Source of the DNA: Bacteroidota bacterium
Lineage (GTDB): Bacteria > Bacteroidota > Bacteroidia > Bacteroidales > UBA4417
Length of the DNA stretch: 64,000 bases
NCBI GenBank assembly: GCA_013376995.1
Contig: JACAAZ010000005.1
Location: 209,983 to 273,982, forward strand
Direction of reading: 5' to 3'
In this document: positions 1-8,815 of the stretch, in pieces
Numbering within the stretch: the first letter of the stretch is position 1
How the letters are laid out: the number at the start of each line of letters is the position of its first letter
The notes under the pieces: model-generated
What the model was told of the DNA's origin: nothing
The model's input: only the letters and a program-made list of their open reading frames with translations
Databases searched by the model: none
Position numbers and translations under genes: made by a program

Positions 1-1
1 G

Positions 2-490
2 GAATACAGCGAATTTGAGTTCAGCAGCAGCATTTACAACTATTTCATCCATCCTCAATGGGATCAGTTTGGATCAGCTACACTATATTGTAAAATTCTT
101 TATGCAGGCTATGAGGAGCATTTCTGTATAATCGAATTGATTGGTGAGTGGAATGACTGTTTATACAATGATATTATGTACCTGAAAAGGAATGTAATTG
201 AATTCCTGCAGGAACAGGGTATAAATAAGTTTATCCTGATCGGCGAGAATGTCCTCAACTTTCATTTTGATGATGATTCCTATTACCAGGAATGGTTTGA
301 TGAAATAGAAGAGGGTTGGATTGCCTGTGTCAATTTCAGGGAGCATGTAATTCGGGATTTTGAGGCAGCTTCCCTGGATTATTATTTGGCGATGGGTGGC
401 AAGTTAAACAGTTTACCATGGAGGATTGCTGATCCGAGGAAATTCTTCCAGATTGTAGAGTCATTGATGATGAAACGCCTTAATGCCTGA
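2..490 (+). CDS. Hypothetical protein, 5' end cut by window edge
   Basis: The frame is open from base 2 to a TGA at 488-490, giving 162 residues with no N-terminus, so the gene begins left of the window. A TTG at 137 could be read as a start, but about 45 sense codons precede it in frame, so truncation is the better reading. The visible part is acidic and aromatic-rich (for example FDDDSYYQEW near residue 98) with no signal peptide or membrane segment. The stop overlaps the acylphosphatase start by 8 bases, which suggests co-transcription. I do not recognise the family; it looks like a small cytoplasmic Bacteroidota protein. Confidence 0.8.
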   Translation, partial: EYSEFEFSSSIYNYFIHPQWDQFGSATLYCKILYAGYEEHFCIIELIGEWNDCLYNDIMYLKRNVIEFLQEQGINKFILIGENVLNFHFDDDSYYQEWFDEIEEGWIACVNFREHVIRDFEAASLDYYLAMGGKLNSLPWRIADPRKFFQIVESLMMKRLNA

Positions 491-761
491 GATGAAAAAG
501 AGTTTTGCCATCGTTGTTTTTGGCCGGGTTCAGGGAGTTGGATTCAGGTACCACACACTTAATAAGGCGAGCGAATTAGATATACGTGGATTTGTGAGAA
601 ACCAGGCTGACGGTACTGTTTACATTGAAGCTGAAGGAGATGGCGTTCTCCTTGAAACCTTTATAGACTGGTGTCGCCAGGGTCCCCGATGGGCAAGTGT
701 TGAATCTGTTGAGCTGAAAGAGCTGGATTTGCGGAATTATGATGGTTTTACAGTAAAATAG
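483..761 (+). CDS. acyP: Acylphosphatase
   Basis: At 92 residues this is the usual length of an acylphosphatase, a small cytoplasmic enzyme that hydrolyses the carboxyl-phosphate bond of acyl phosphates. The signature GRVQGVGFR is complete. It contains the phosphate-binding arginine (R22), and the catalytic asparagine (N40) lies in the motif GFVRNQADGTV. The C-terminal strand YDGFTVK also fits the family. ATG at 483 gives MPEMKKS; a second ATG at 492 would remove three residues and is equally possible. The gene overlaps the upstream truncated gene by 8 bases. Family assignment is firm; the physiological substrate is unknown. Confidence 0.95.
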   Translation: MPEMKKSFAIVVFGRVQGVGFRYHTLNKASELDIRGFVRNQADGTVYIEAEGDGVLLETFIDWCRQGPRWASVESVELKELDLRNYDGFTVK

Positions 762-997
762 AGTCTTTTATAAGAAGCTCTACCTGGTTTTTGGAAGGTA
801 AATTATCGAAATATAATTATTGATGCCACGAATACACGAATTAATTGATATTAATGGTTACCAGTCATAAGTTATTAGTTATTGGCAATTGGAAGTACAA
901 TGTCTGAAAGAATTGTGGGGATAAACTTCCTTCTATGTAAGAAAATTCTAACTCAATTCTGAACGATGGCATTTACATGAAGCAAGATAATGTTATA

Positions 998-1696
998 TCA
1001 TTTTTTCACCGCTCTCAGTATCTCCCTTTTCCCAGGAGGCCCCGGTAACTTTTCAATCAGGAAACCGGCTGATTTCAGTGCTCGTTTTACAATACCTTTG
1101 CAGCAATAGGTCACCAGAATTCCGCCGGTTACCAGACTATCGGAAATCCTGGCAAATATTTCCCCTGTCCACATTTCGGGCTGAACTTCCGGCGAAAATG
1201 CATCGAAATAAACAAGGTTATAATAAGAAGTCTGCAACTGGACCTCTTGCAATCGGGAAGCCGTTTTCAGCAGGGTAAATCCAGGGAGCAGTTTATTGAT
1301 AATATTCCATTCAGATCCATGGATTTCTCCAAAAACTGATTTAGCCATTGAAGAATTCAGCCGGATGTCATAATTCAGGGATGACCAGACAGGTGCCTTG
1401 AGCGGAAAGGCTTCTATCCCATGATAATAAACCTGAAGGCTGGTTTCCATAGCTGCCAGGCAGGTTAGCATCGCATTCAGCCCGGTTCCAAACCCGATTT
1501 CCAAAACATTGATATGATTGTTACTGCTTTCAGCAAAGCGGAAACCAGCTTCAATGAATATGTGCTTCGACTCCTGGATTGCACCATGAATGGAATGATA
1601 ATGTTCCTGTAATCCTTTATGAAAGAGGGTATGCGAGCCATCCTCGCTCATTACCAGTGAAATCCCCTCCTGCATTTTATGATCTCCCTGTTTCAT
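998..1696 (-). CDS. mnmD: tRNA 5-methylaminomethyl-2-thiouridine methyltransferase MnmD
   Basis: This 232-residue protein is a stand-alone MnmD-type (DUF752) SAM-dependent methyltransferase, the equivalent of the N-terminal half of enterobacterial MnmC. The family methylates nm5(s2)U34 of tRNA to mnm5(s2)U. Visible motifs are the SAM-binding loop LEIGFGTGLNA (about residue 65), the acidic YFDAFSPEVQPEMW block (about residue 163) and the family-specific C-terminus GPPGKREILRA. No FAD oxidoreductase domain is fused, as is common outside Gammaproteobacteria. The ATG overlaps the stop of the upstream lipoprotein gene (ATGA), so the two are probably translationally coupled. A later Met8 is an alternative start. 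Confidence 0.93.
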   Translation of the reverse strand: MKQGDHKMQEGISLVMSEDGSHTLFHKGLQEHYHSIHGAIQESKHIFIEAGFRFAESSNNHINVLEIGFGTGLNAMLTCLAAMETSLQVYYHGIEAFPLKAPVWSSLNYDIRLNSSMAKSVFGEIHGSEWNIINKLLPGFTLLKTASRLQEVQLQTSYYNLVYFDAFSPEVQPEMWTGEIFARISDSLVTGGILVTYCCKGIVKRALKSAGFLIEKLPGPPGKREILRAVKK

Positions 1697-3006
1697 TTGT
1701 TATAGAGTAATTGAATATCCAGGATAGGATCACCAAGACTGTAAGTTTCCTTGAGGATGCCTTCAGGGTAGGAGTAAAGGTATATTTCGTGCCCGGAAGC
1801 AGCATACACTATTTCTCCAATATCTTCATAAGCCAGGTGGGCCATGTCCACGCCTGACTTAAATTCTATCATACTGTTATTCGGGAAATTATACCAATAC
1901 AGACGTGATTTGGTTGAAAAAACATAATTCTGCCGGTCAATGGCAGCAACACATACAATGCTGTCATCTGCAATCTCTTTTAACATACTGAATGTTTCAT
2001 TGTAATCCAGGTAAATATAAATAACAGCTTTACCATCCTGGTTCCCGAAGGCGATCAGATGTTTGCTATCGACTGGAAACATCTTAACTATTTCAGGAGT
2101 CGGACTTAGAGAAAGTACCATTAGCCCCCCGGGCATGGCATAAAATGCCAGTGAATGCTTTGTGTTTGATACCTGGTTCAGGCAGGTAACAAGCCTGTTA
2201 TTGAAAAAGGTAGCATTTTTCGGGTAATAGTTTTGCAACACTTCGCTTGTGTAAAGGGGGGTGCCTGCATGGTCAAAGGTCTTTACATATCCTTCATAAT
2301 AGGAAACCAAAAGTTGTGAATTGACCTCGGAAATGGACTCAAACCAATGGTTTACAGATAGTTGTTGAACAGGAATTCTCCAGTCGATTTTATGATTCTT
2401 CACATTCAATGCTACCACATCTGACTGGTATGTGCCGGATAAAAACAGATGACCATACCTGGAATCAATTGCAGAGCCTCCGTAATCAGCTGGTAAAGAA
2501 TAGATATTATTCCACTTGATGCCGGAATCAAGTGCAAGTGCAGTGATTGTATTGAGCCCCTTACCTGTTATAGCAATAGGGTACAAAAAAGCCCTCTGGA
2601 TCGAAGTTATCTGGATTTTAACAAAGGCATTGGCAACATTAATTCCATCAGATGCCTGGAAATGAAGGTTGTATTCACCTGATGCCAACAATGAATCATT
2701 TATTGGATAGAGAGCGTCCAGGGTAAAAGGATTGCCAGGTATTTCTATGTAAATTGGAGGAAGGACCGGGCGATCCTCCATATCTGTCAGGACTACCTGG
2801 AGTGATTTCAGATCTTTATTATCACTGAACACTGCAAGGATATGAATGCTGTCACCAACCTGGTATGCGGTTCCGGCCAATGGCTTATTTACAAGGATAA
2901 TCGGAATCTCACGGTCGGATTCCTTCCTGCATGCTAATAGGTTAAATAGCAGAAGAGTGACAAAACAGAAGTGTAGGCCATGGGATTTATTTACAACCGT
3001 AAGCAT
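1693..3006 (-). CDS. Beta-propeller-like lipoprotein
   Basis: The 437-residue product starts with a hydrophobic signal ending in the lipobox LLAC, followed by RKESD. The charged residues after the cysteine fit an outer-membrane, possibly surface-exposed, Bacteroidota lipoprotein. Residues about 35-135 look like an Ig-type domain (VGDSIHILAVFSDNKDLKSL). The remainder consists of repeated beta-rich segments reading like a WD/PQQ-type propeller (for example GHLFLSGTYQSDVVALN, IVYAASGHEIYLYSYPEG). No catalytic motif is visible. It overlaps mnmD by four bases, an odd partner that may only reflect operon packing. No specific function can be given. Confidence 0.85.
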   Translation of the reverse strand: MLTVVNKSHGLHFCFVTLLLFNLLACRKESDREIPIILVNKPLAGTAYQVGDSIHILAVFSDNKDLKSLQVVLTDMEDRPVLPPIYIEIPGNPFTLDALYPINDSLLASGEYNLHFQASDGINVANAFVKIQITSIQRAFLYPIAITGKGLNTITALALDSGIKWNNIYSLPADYGGSAIDSRYGHLFLSGTYQSDVVALNVKNHKIDWRIPVQQLSVNHWFESISEVNSQLLVSYYEGYVKTFDHAGTPLYTSEVLQNYYPKNATFFNNRLVTCLNQVSNTKHSLAFYAMPGGLMVLSLSPTPEIVKMFPVDSKHLIAFGNQDGKAVIYIYLDYNETFSMLKEIADDSIVCVAAIDRQNYVFSTKSRLYWYNFPNNSMIEFKSGVDMAHLAYEDIGEIVYAASGHEIYLYSYPEGILKETYSLGDPILDIQLLYNK

Positions 3007-3028
3007 GCTATAAAATTACATCTTGCAT

Positions 3029-3059
3029 TTTGAAAAAGCCTAATGATTACATAAATTTA
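3029..3059 (+). promoter_or_regulatory. Candidate Bacteroidota sigma-A promoter for the exonuclease gene
   Basis: TTTG at 3029-3032 is followed after 19 bases by TAAATTTA at 3052-3059. The latter matches the Bacteroidota -7 consensus TAnnTTTG at all but the last base. The start codon at 3081 would leave a leader of roughly 15-18 nt. Spacing and position fit; the last-base mismatch and high AT content keep this tentative. Confidence 0.4.
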
Positions 3060-3080
3060 ACCCAATAAATTCTATATACT

Positions 3081-3794
3081 ATGTTAGATACTATTTTGCT
3101 TGATAATATCCTGTTTTTGGATATTGAAACGGTTCCTGAACAGCCTGCCTACGAATCCCTGGATTCAAGAATGGCAAAGCTTTGGGACAAGAAGTCTGAA
3201 CGGATTCGGCAAATGGAGTCCGATACCCCTGGTTCACTCTATATGCGAGCAGGGATTTATGCGGAATTTGGGAAGATTATCTGTATTTCAGTAGGCTCAT
3301 TCCGAAAAGAAGAATTCAGGATCAAGTCGTTTGCTGATGAGGATGAGCGAGTATTGCTAAGTAATTTTGCCCAGATGCTTACTACCTATTTTAACAGGCA
3401 GGAACATTTGCTTTGTGCTCACAATGGGAAAGAGTTCGATTTTCCCTTTATTGCACGTCGTATGCTGGTGAATGGGGTCAGGATTCCTTCCATACTGGAC
3501 CTTTCAGGTAAAAAGCCCTGGGAGGTGAATCATCTGGACACGATGGAATTGTGGAAGTTTGGTGATTTTAAGAATTATACCTCACTTGACCTGCTTGCTG
3601 CTATCTTCAATATTCAAACCCCTAAGGATGATATCGACGGGAGTATGGTTGGTAAAGTCTATTGGGAAGAGCATGATCTGAAAAGAATTATTTCTTACTG
3701 CTGTAAGGATGTGCTGACTGTAGCGCAGATTATCAGGCGATACAGGGGAGAGCCTCTTATTCCAGATGAAAAGGTGGTCATCACTGATGCCTGA
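3081..3794 (+). CDS. Predicted PolB-like 3'-5' exonuclease (DEDDy)
   Basis: This 237-residue protein carries the three exonuclease motifs of the DnaQ-like DEDD superfamily. Motif I is LFLDIETVP (D14, E16), motif II is AHNGKEFDFPF (about residue 112) and motif III is YCCKDVLTV (about residue 209), whose tyrosine makes it the DEDDy type. This matches the stand-alone PolB-exo-like family common in Bacteroidota, which would remove nucleotides from DNA 3' ends using two metal ions. There is no polymerase domain and no signal peptide. It is preceded by a plausible promoter and appears monocistronic. Its nucleic-acid substrate and repair role are not known from sequence. Confidence 0.9.
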   Translation: MLDTILLDNILFLDIETVPEQPAYESLDSRMAKLWDKKSERIRQMESDTPGSLYMRAGIYAEFGKIICISVGSFRKEEFRIKSFADEDERVLLSNFAQMLTTYFNRQEHLLCAHNGKEFDFPFIARRMLVNGVRIPSILDLSGKKPWEVNHLDTMELWKFGDFKNYTSLDLLAAIFNIQTPKDDIDGSMVGKVYWEEHDLKRIISYCCKDVLTVAQIIRRYRGEPLIPDEKVVITDA

Positions 3795-3889
3795 ACAGAT
3801 AGCTGTCAGGAACTTCCTATTAAATTCAAATGAATTCCAGGAATCGGGTGATTTAACAACTTTTAATAGCCTTTGATGACCTGATTTCC

Positions 3890-3897
3890 TATTTTTG
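3890..3897 (+). promoter_or_regulatory. Candidate -7 element upstream of the FKBP gene
   Basis: TATTTTTG is an exact match to the Bacteroidota -7 consensus TAnnTTTG and lies 21 bases before the ATG at 3919. The nearest TTTG (3872-3875) is only 14 bases upstream, shorter than the usual 19-21, so the -33 half is not convincing. Confidence 0.3.
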
Positions 3898-3918
3898 CCA
3901 TCGTAAAACAATAAACAC

Positions 3919-4659
3919 ATGAAAAGAACGCAATTCATCCTTATCCTGTTTTCAGCTTTGCTGATCATTCCTTTTACTTCAAATGCACAGTTCAGAAAAA
4001 AGAACAAATCGGATAAGAAGGAAGTCTCCGGCAAACCTGTTTTAGTGACCAAAACTGATACGATCAGCTATATTATTGGTGCAGATATAGCCCACAGCTT
4101 CAAATCAAACGAGATAGAGATCAATTACGATATTTTTAATCAAGGATTAACTGACGGGTTAAAAGGTTGTGATTCTGTCTTCAAACCAGAACAGATCCAG
4201 CAGATCATGATGGCCTGGAACCAGGAAATGATGAAGACCAAGCAGGAAAAGACCAAGCAGGAATGTACCTCCAACAGGCAAAAAGGTGCAGAATTCCTTG
4301 CTGAAAACAAGAAAAAAGAAGGTGTAATCGAACTCCCATCCGGCTTGCAATATAAGATCATTAAAGAAGGAACCGGTGTTTCTCCAGTTGATACCAGCAT
4401 GGTTGAAGTGGATTATACAGGTAAACTCATTGACGGAACTGTCTTTGACTCTTCGAAGGATCGTGGTGAACCAATTGAGTTCGCTGTAAATGGTGTTATT
4501 CCTGGATGGACAGAAGGATTGAAACTTATGAAACCAGGAGCAACATACATGTTCTATATCCCCGCTGACCTTGGATATGGTGATAAGAAGATGGGAAAAA
4601 TACCTGCCGGCTCAACCCTGATCTTTGAAGTTGATCTTTTGGTGGTAGATAATAAATAG
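3919..4659 (+). CDS. Exported FKBP-type peptidyl-prolyl cis-trans isomerase
   Basis: At 246 residues this has the layout of a periplasmic FkpA/Mip-like foldase. A signal peptide ends at about residue 24 (SNAQF). It is followed by a basic linker, an alpha-helical FKBP N-terminal dimerisation region (about 45-110, DTISYIIGADIAHSF) and a K/Q/E-rich helix. The C-terminal FKBP domain (about 140-246) contains VDYTGKLIDGTVFDSS, VIPGWTEGL and IPADLGYGD. The family catalyses prolyl isomerisation and acts as a chaperone for envelope proteins. The gene stands alone and is followed within 30 bases by a strong hairpin terminator. Confidence 0.95.
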   Translation: MKRTQFILILFSALLIIPFTSNAQFRKKNKSDKKEVSGKPVLVTKTDTISYIIGADIAHSFKSNEIEINYDIFNQGLTDGLKGCDSVFKPEQIQQIMMAWNQEMMKTKQEKTKQECTSNRQKGAEFLAENKKKEGVIELPSGLQYKIIKEGTGVSPVDTSMVEVDYTGKLIDGTVFDSSKDRGEPIEFAVNGVIPGWTEGLKLMKPGATYMFYIPADLGYGDKKMGKIPAGSTLIFEVDLLVVDNK

Positions 4660-4685
4660 CTTTTTGACGCAATACTATATACCAA

Positions 4686-4711
4686 AAAAGCCCGGGTAAT
4701 GCCGGGCTTTT
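4686..4711. terminator. Bidirectional rho-independent terminator
   Basis: A perfect 10-bp inverted repeat, AAAAGCCCGG / CCGGGCTTTT, encloses a 6-base loop. T-rich sequence follows it on the plus strand and A-rich sequence precedes it, giving a T-tract on the minus strand. It lies between the convergent FKBP (ends 4659) and epimerase (ends 4730) genes and can serve both. Confidence 0.9.
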
Positions 4712-4729
4712 CTCTTTTATCACTTGAAA

Positions 4730-5656
4730 TTACTTATTGCTGTAAGTACTCATTACTGTCTTTATTCCATCCGGGTAAGGCGTTTTTTCAAATTTGAATG
4801 CCTTGTCGAATTTTGTTGAATCAAAAAGGTAATCAGAATCATACTGATAGAGCATTTCGACGCTCTCGCGAATAATGGGATTAAAGATACCAACAGCCTG
4901 TATCATCCATTTGGGAAGTATGGTTATTTTAGCCTCTTTGCCAATGGAATCAGCAGCTATTTTCACAATTTCTCCAGTTGTAATAACGTTCCGGTCTGCA
5001 GGCAAATGCCATGTCTGGTTGAAGGCAGCAGCGGTATTTCCCAGTAATGCTGTGGCCTTTCCAGCATCTGGAGTATAAGAGAAAGAGTGTTTCAGGTTTT
5101 TGCTGATCATCAATTGAGCATTCTTCCCTTTAGCTATGTTATCAAATACCATCGCATTAAGAAAGCTGTTTGCTGTATGAGGCCCGTAAAAGTCTGCTGC
5201 TCTTGCTATTAACGCAGTTAAGTTACCTTTCTTTACTTCATCGAGAATCATACTTGCGATTTTAGCTCTGATTTCACCTTTACGACTGCATGGATTGTAG
5301 GCAGTCTCTTCTGTCATCCAGCCATTGACCTTGCCATACATATATACATTGTCGAAAAAGACCAGTTTTGCACCATGCTTCTCGCATGCATCAATAACGT
5401 TTTGCATGAGTCCGGGCCATTCACTTTGCCAGACTTTGATATTGTAAACCAGCCCGGCTGTAAGGTAAACAACGTTGGAACCTTCCACGGCTTTCATTAC
5501 AGAATCCCTTTGTGTAAGATCTGACGACATCAGCTGTTCATTGCCGGTAACATGTTTTGGATTGCGGCTTACAAGCCTAACTTTGTCTGAATATGCCGGC
5601 AGGGAAGAAGCAAGATGAGTTGCAATGATACCTCCGGATCCTAAAATAGTTTGCAT
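4730..5656 (-). CDS. NAD(P)-dependent epimerase/dehydratase-like protein (extended/atypical SDR)
   Basis: The 308-residue protein starts directly with a Rossmann nucleotide-binding loop (ILGSGGIIATHLA). It has an acidic DLTQRDSVMKAVEG segment and a YMYGK motif (about residue 105) that supplies the Tyr-x-x-x-Lys pair of short-chain dehydrogenases. RAADFYGPHT and the length of about 300 residues fit extended SDRs acting on nucleotide sugars or related carbonyl compounds. Substrate cannot be inferred, because its neighbours are an FKBP (convergent) and an unknown protein (divergent). It has no signal peptide and is cytoplasmic. Confidence 0.88.
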   Translation of the reverse strand: MQTILGSGGIIATHLASSLPAYSDKVRLVSRNPKHVTGNEQLMSSDLTQRDSVMKAVEGSNVVYLTAGLVYNIKVWQSEWPGLMQNVIDACEKHGAKLVFFDNVYMYGKVNGWMTEETAYNPCSRKGEIRAKIASMILDEVKKGNLTALIARAADFYGPHTANSFLNAMVFDNIAKGKNAQLMISKNLKHSFSYTPDAGKATALLGNTAAAFNQTWHLPADRNVITTGEIVKIAADSIGKEAKITILPKWMIQAVGIFNPIIRESVEMLYQYDSDYLFDSTKFDKAFKFEKTPYPDGIKTVMSTYSNK

Positions 5657-5827
5657 ATAATTGTTTTTTTACAAAGATAAGTTCGTTTTTCCTTGGCTAA
5701 ATATGAAAATCGGCTGATGCCGGATATATTTGGTCAATGACTCCAAAATAAGGGTTTAATGCAAAAAAAAGTTCCGGGATTCTTATGTTCATAAGGTATT
5801 TAATCCTTCTGGCTTGTCATAAACTAT

Positions 5828-6637
5828 ATGATTTTTCGTTTATTTGTGTATGCCAAACGATTAAAGTTTCAGATCAACAGAATCTTTTCTTTTCGGAATA
5901 ACTTATTTAGAATACCACTCATAATGCTTGAACCTCCAGAAATAAGCAGGGGGATATTTTCAGATATCAGGCAGTTTCTCTTTAAGAAACCTGCTGATGC
6001 AACGTATATTCGATTTAATTCAGAAGAGGAAAGGGCATTGTACTCAACCAGTATTCTTCAACGAACCGGTATTGGAGTTGACAGCTATAGTGTATTGAAT
6101 ATTCACCGGATTGGAATCGAAGTACCAGCAACCTTTGTTTTCGAAGAATTACTTAAATGGAATGGAGATTCAAGTTGCTGGCCAAACCATATTGCAAAGG
6201 TCACCTTGTTAAATGGCAGACTCGACACTATAAAGGTTAACCTTTTTGGATGGCCCCGGGATCCTTTCTCAAAGCAAAAAGGCCTGATGAAACTTGATAT
6301 CTTTCACCTGTTCAACCTTCATGCTATAAGGATTCAGAAAACTCCGGCCCCGTTCGATTTTGACAATGCACGTTACCTGTTGTATAAGTGCAGCGGAGGT
6401 TATCCTATAGGAGTGTTCTCCATGTATGTTCGCTCATCAATCCCCGAAAGAGGGGAGAAGGAAGTGTCTCAACTATTTATACTGGTAGGGTTTAACTTTT
6501 ATGGGAATAAAAATCTGACTAAACTGAATGTCATCAATAAGACCTGGGAAGCAATTCACAACCGAGTTACCAGGAATATCATGAATCGGTTCAAACAATT
6601 GTGTGAGTGGAGGTTTGAGAAGTTTGTCAACCAGTAG
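5828..6637 (+). CDS. Hypothetical protein, possibly START/SRPBCC-like
   Basis: A 269-residue protein of unknown family. The first 32 residues are very basic and come from AT-rich DNA. Met33 (ATG at 5924, MLEPPEISRG) could be the true start, leaving 237 residues. The central part alternates beta strands with conserved-looking aromatics (VPATFVFEELLKWNG, CWPNHIAKVTLLNGRL, VNLFGWP), and the C-terminus is a long amphipathic helix. That layout resembles SRPBCC/START lipid-binding folds, but this is only an impression. No signal peptide or catalytic motif is evident. It is divergent from the epimerase gene and convergent with the PepSY-like lipoprotein. Confidence 0.75.
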   Translation: MIFRLFVYAKRLKFQINRIFSFRNNLFRIPLIMLEPPEISRGIFSDIRQFLFKKPADATYIRFNSEEERALYSTSILQRTGIGVDSYSVLNIHRIGIEVPATFVFEELLKWNGDSSCWPNHIAKVTLLNGRLDTIKVNLFGWPRDPFSKQKGLMKLDIFHLFNLHAIRIQKTPAPFDFDNARYLLYKCSGGYPIGVFSMYVRSSIPERGEKEVSQLFILVGFNFYGNKNLTKLNVINKTWEAIHNRVTRNIMNRFKQLCEWRFEKFVNQ

Positions 6638-6681
6638 CAACTTTTTCTTTGGGCTTCGGGCAAACTGAGTCAGATAAAAGA

Positions 6682-6719
6682 ATTGGCCGGTAAGAATAAA
6701 CTTTTCGTTACCGGCCAAT
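6682..6719 (-). terminator. Hairpin terminator, 12-bp perfect stem
   Basis: ATTGGCCGGTAA (6682-6693) and TTACCGGCCAAT (6708-6719) form a perfect 12-bp stem with a 14-base loop. Read on the minus strand it is 16 bases past the stop of the PepSY-like lipoprotein and is followed by TCTTTTAT. It separates two convergent genes and may also stop plus-strand transcription, although no T-tract follows on that side. Confidence 0.7.
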
Positions 6720-6734
6720 GTCCCGATTGTAATT

Positions 6735-7520
6735 TTAGCCCTCAGATTCACAGAGAATCTGCCCGCTGGCAGAAATTATTACAGCTTTTATAGTTCTTGA
6801 AGTACCTTCTCCTTTTGAGAGGAAGATGTCGTATTCAAGCCTTCCATCTTCCATTGTTATTTTAATCATACGCTGGCTCGGTGTCCAACCTGAAAAGCTG
6901 CCGGCAATTGAATTTTTGACAGCTTCAGGCACACTTGAAAAATAATCCATCTCCGCCTTAGCCAGGTAATAGCCACTCGTATTAAAGAGTAACATCAAGG
7001 CGTTTGTTTTTGATTCAGAGATTATCACTTCGTGTACTTTGCCCATTTGGCAAACATTATCCGATCCGATCATCAGGATTTGATACCCGGAATAATTGGA
7101 AGCAATAAAATTGCCAATATAAGAAGGTAAGATGCCAGTGGAATTCGAAATTCCTGTTAAGCGGCCGGACAGGAAACCGGAACCAAGGTTCCTTAGCCAG
7201 CCTGGATATACATCTGGTCCCGGGTAACCAACCACACTTTTATCAATATCAGAGTTTACGCTCAACAGGTTTCCCTGGGGATCGAATGAAAGTGTTTCTG
7301 AATTATTTAAAGAGACCACATAACCCTGGGTTCCATTATCCACTTCAAGAGTGGAAGTTATGCTCTGGGAAGGGTAATTCTGGCTGATATAGTCAGATAT
7401 TTTGAGAGGCAACGCGGACTTCGCGTTTAACTGATCACTGGGCGTTGTAGAGTTAAGGTCCTTTTTACAGGCACCAAGACCTACAAACAAAACCAGCAGT
7501 GAAAAAACTACTTTCTTCAT
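6735..7520 (-). CDS. PepSY-like domain lipoprotein
   Basis: The 261-residue product has a short signal peptide with lipobox GLGAC followed by KKD, typical of outer-membrane lipoproteins of this phylum. Two PepSY-like (DUF2874-type) halves are visible: about 40-95 (ISDYISQNYPSQSITSTLEV, SFDPQGNLLSV) and about 125-250 (IGNFIASNYSGYQILMIGSD, a QRMIKITMEDGRLEYDIFL segment and a closing ISASGQIL). This small beta-sheet domain binds or inhibits partners in the periplasm in other families, but no function is established here. The ATG at 7518-7520 directly follows a divergent intergenic region. Confidence 0.85.
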   Translation of the reverse strand: MKKVVFSLLVLFVGLGACKKDLNSTTPSDQLNAKSALPLKISDYISQNYPSQSITSTLEVDNGTQGYVVSLNNSETLSFDPQGNLLSVNSDIDKSVVGYPGPDVYPGWLRNLGSGFLSGRLTGISNSTGILPSYIGNFIASNYSGYQILMIGSDNVCQMGKVHEVIISESKTNALMLLFNTSGYYLAKAEMDYFSSVPEAVKNSIAGSFSGWTPSQRMIKITMEDGRLEYDIFLSKGEGTSRTIKAVIISASGQILCESEG

Positions 7521-7820
7521 AGTTGTAGGATTTAAGGGTTAGTACTAAAGCATTCATCACTTAATTATCCAGGGAACAAATGCATGGAAACCTTGTTGAA
7601 AAGAAATGGTGGTTGTACCAGAAAGAACAAAAGCTTATTTAAGAGTTGAGGTACATCTGATAGCCAGGCCAACAGCTGTTTCCATATCAATCATTTCCGC
7701 TGAAGAGAATTTTCGGTTAGCTTTGTCTATAATAAAACATATGGCTTTCTTTAATGTTCAATTTAAGCAGGAACTGAACTTTTGTAACTCACTTCGTATT
7801 TGCCTCAATTTTCTTATACA
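7521..7820. other. 300-base divergent intergenic region
   Basis: This lies between the PepSY-like lipoprotein (minus) and the GH16 gene (plus) and must hold both promoters. A 72-codon reading frame on the plus strand (7606-7824) has no protein-like features and I do not call it. I found no exact TTTG/TAnnTTTG pair and no hairpin. Confidence 0.6.
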
Positions 7821-8813
7821 ATGATTAACAGGCATTTATTCTCAAAATACTTTCGGATTTTCCTGGCCTTAATTGTTTTAACAGGATTCATCCGGAACAC
7901 GAATGCTCAGAAGAAAATATCTTTCTCCGGAATGGAATGGTTTGTCAGATCAGGTGGCGGTGGACCGGGCCCTAACCAATGGTCAGATGATACGGCCAGT
8001 GTTCAGGTGGATGCTCAGGGAAATCTTCATATGAAAATCAGGAGGGAAGGGGGTACCTGGTACTGTTCAGAAATATATGCATTAAAATCCTATGGGTATG
8101 GTGAATACAAGTTTGAAGTCTCCAGCGACCTGGAACATTATGATCCGAAGGTTGTGGTAGGGCTTTTTACTTATGAAACTGACGATAAGGAAATTGATAT
8201 TGAATTTGCACGCTGGGGTGACCTAAATGGATTGCCTGGCTGGTATACGGTGCAACCCTATCCATACAATAGTACGAATCAATCGGGTTTTGAACTGGGC
8301 CTGAGTGGGCAACCATCACGCCATCTTTTTAAATGGAGCAGCGATAGTATTGTCTTTCAAAGTTATCGCCCTTTTGTCCTGACAGTTCCGCCCATGGACT
8401 CTCTAATCCATAAGTGGACCTATACCGGGACTCATAATCCACCGGTTGGAAATGAAAGGCTGCACATTAATTTCTGGCTTTTCCAGGGTCAGGCTCCTTC
8501 TAATCTGAAGGATGCAGAACTGGTGATAAGTTCAGTTCATGTGCCTTCAACTGCTTCTTCAGGCACCCTAAGACTTGTCAATACTGAAATTTTACTTTAT
8601 CCCAATCCAGCTCATAACTTATTGGGAATTAATTACCCGGTCACTGCAAACCCGAAGATATCACTATTAAGCATAACAGGCAGGCTCATTTGTTCGGACA
8701 TACACTTAAACAATGCTGGTTTTATCGATATTTCAACCCTGGAAAATGGCATGTACCTGCTATGCATTCAGGATGAAATGAACACTATTTTTAAAAAGTT
8801 CATAAAGATTTAG
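7821..8813 (+). CDS. Secreted GH16 family glycoside hydrolase with T9SS sorting tail
   Basis: This 330-residue protein has a signal peptide ending near NTNAQ, a GH16 beta-jelly-roll domain (about 25-235) and a type IX secretion C-terminal domain (about 255-330, LLYPNPAHN ... GMYLLCI). The GH16 active-site signature ExDxE is present as EIDIE (about residues 124-128), which supplies nucleophile, helper aspartate and acid/base. GH16 enzymes are retaining endo-hydrolases of beta-1,3/1,4-glucans or galactans; which one is acted on here cannot be read. The ATG at 7821 is preferred over an upstream TTG at 7800 because it places the signal peptide correctly. A methyltransferase gene follows after two bases. 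Confidence 0.88.
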   Translation: MINRHLFSKYFRIFLALIVLTGFIRNTNAQKKISFSGMEWFVRSGGGGPGPNQWSDDTASVQVDAQGNLHMKIRREGGTWYCSEIYALKSYGYGEYKFEVSSDLEHYDPKVVVGLFTYETDDKEIDIEFARWGDLNGLPGWYTVQPYPYNSTNQSGFELGLSGQPSRHLFKWSSDSIVFQSYRPFVLTVPPMDSLIHKWTYTGTHNPPVGNERLHINFWLFQGQAPSNLKDAELVISSVHVPSTASSGTLRLVNTEILLYPNPAHNLLGINYPVTANPKISLLSITGRLICSDIHLNNAGFIDISTLENGMYLLCIQDEMNTIFKKFIKI

Positions 8814-8815
8814 GA

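Noticed and set aside
137..490. Complete 117-residue gene starting at TTG 137
   Set aside because: The same frame is open back to base 2 with normal codon use, so this is the end of a longer gene cut by the window.
759..781. Bulged hairpin at the acylphosphatase stop codon
   Set aside because: Short AT-rich stem with a bulge and no immediate T-tract; not convincing as a terminator.
7606..7824. 72-codon plus-strand frame before GH16
   Set aside because: It overlaps the GH16 start and has no signal or domain, so it is probably intergenic.
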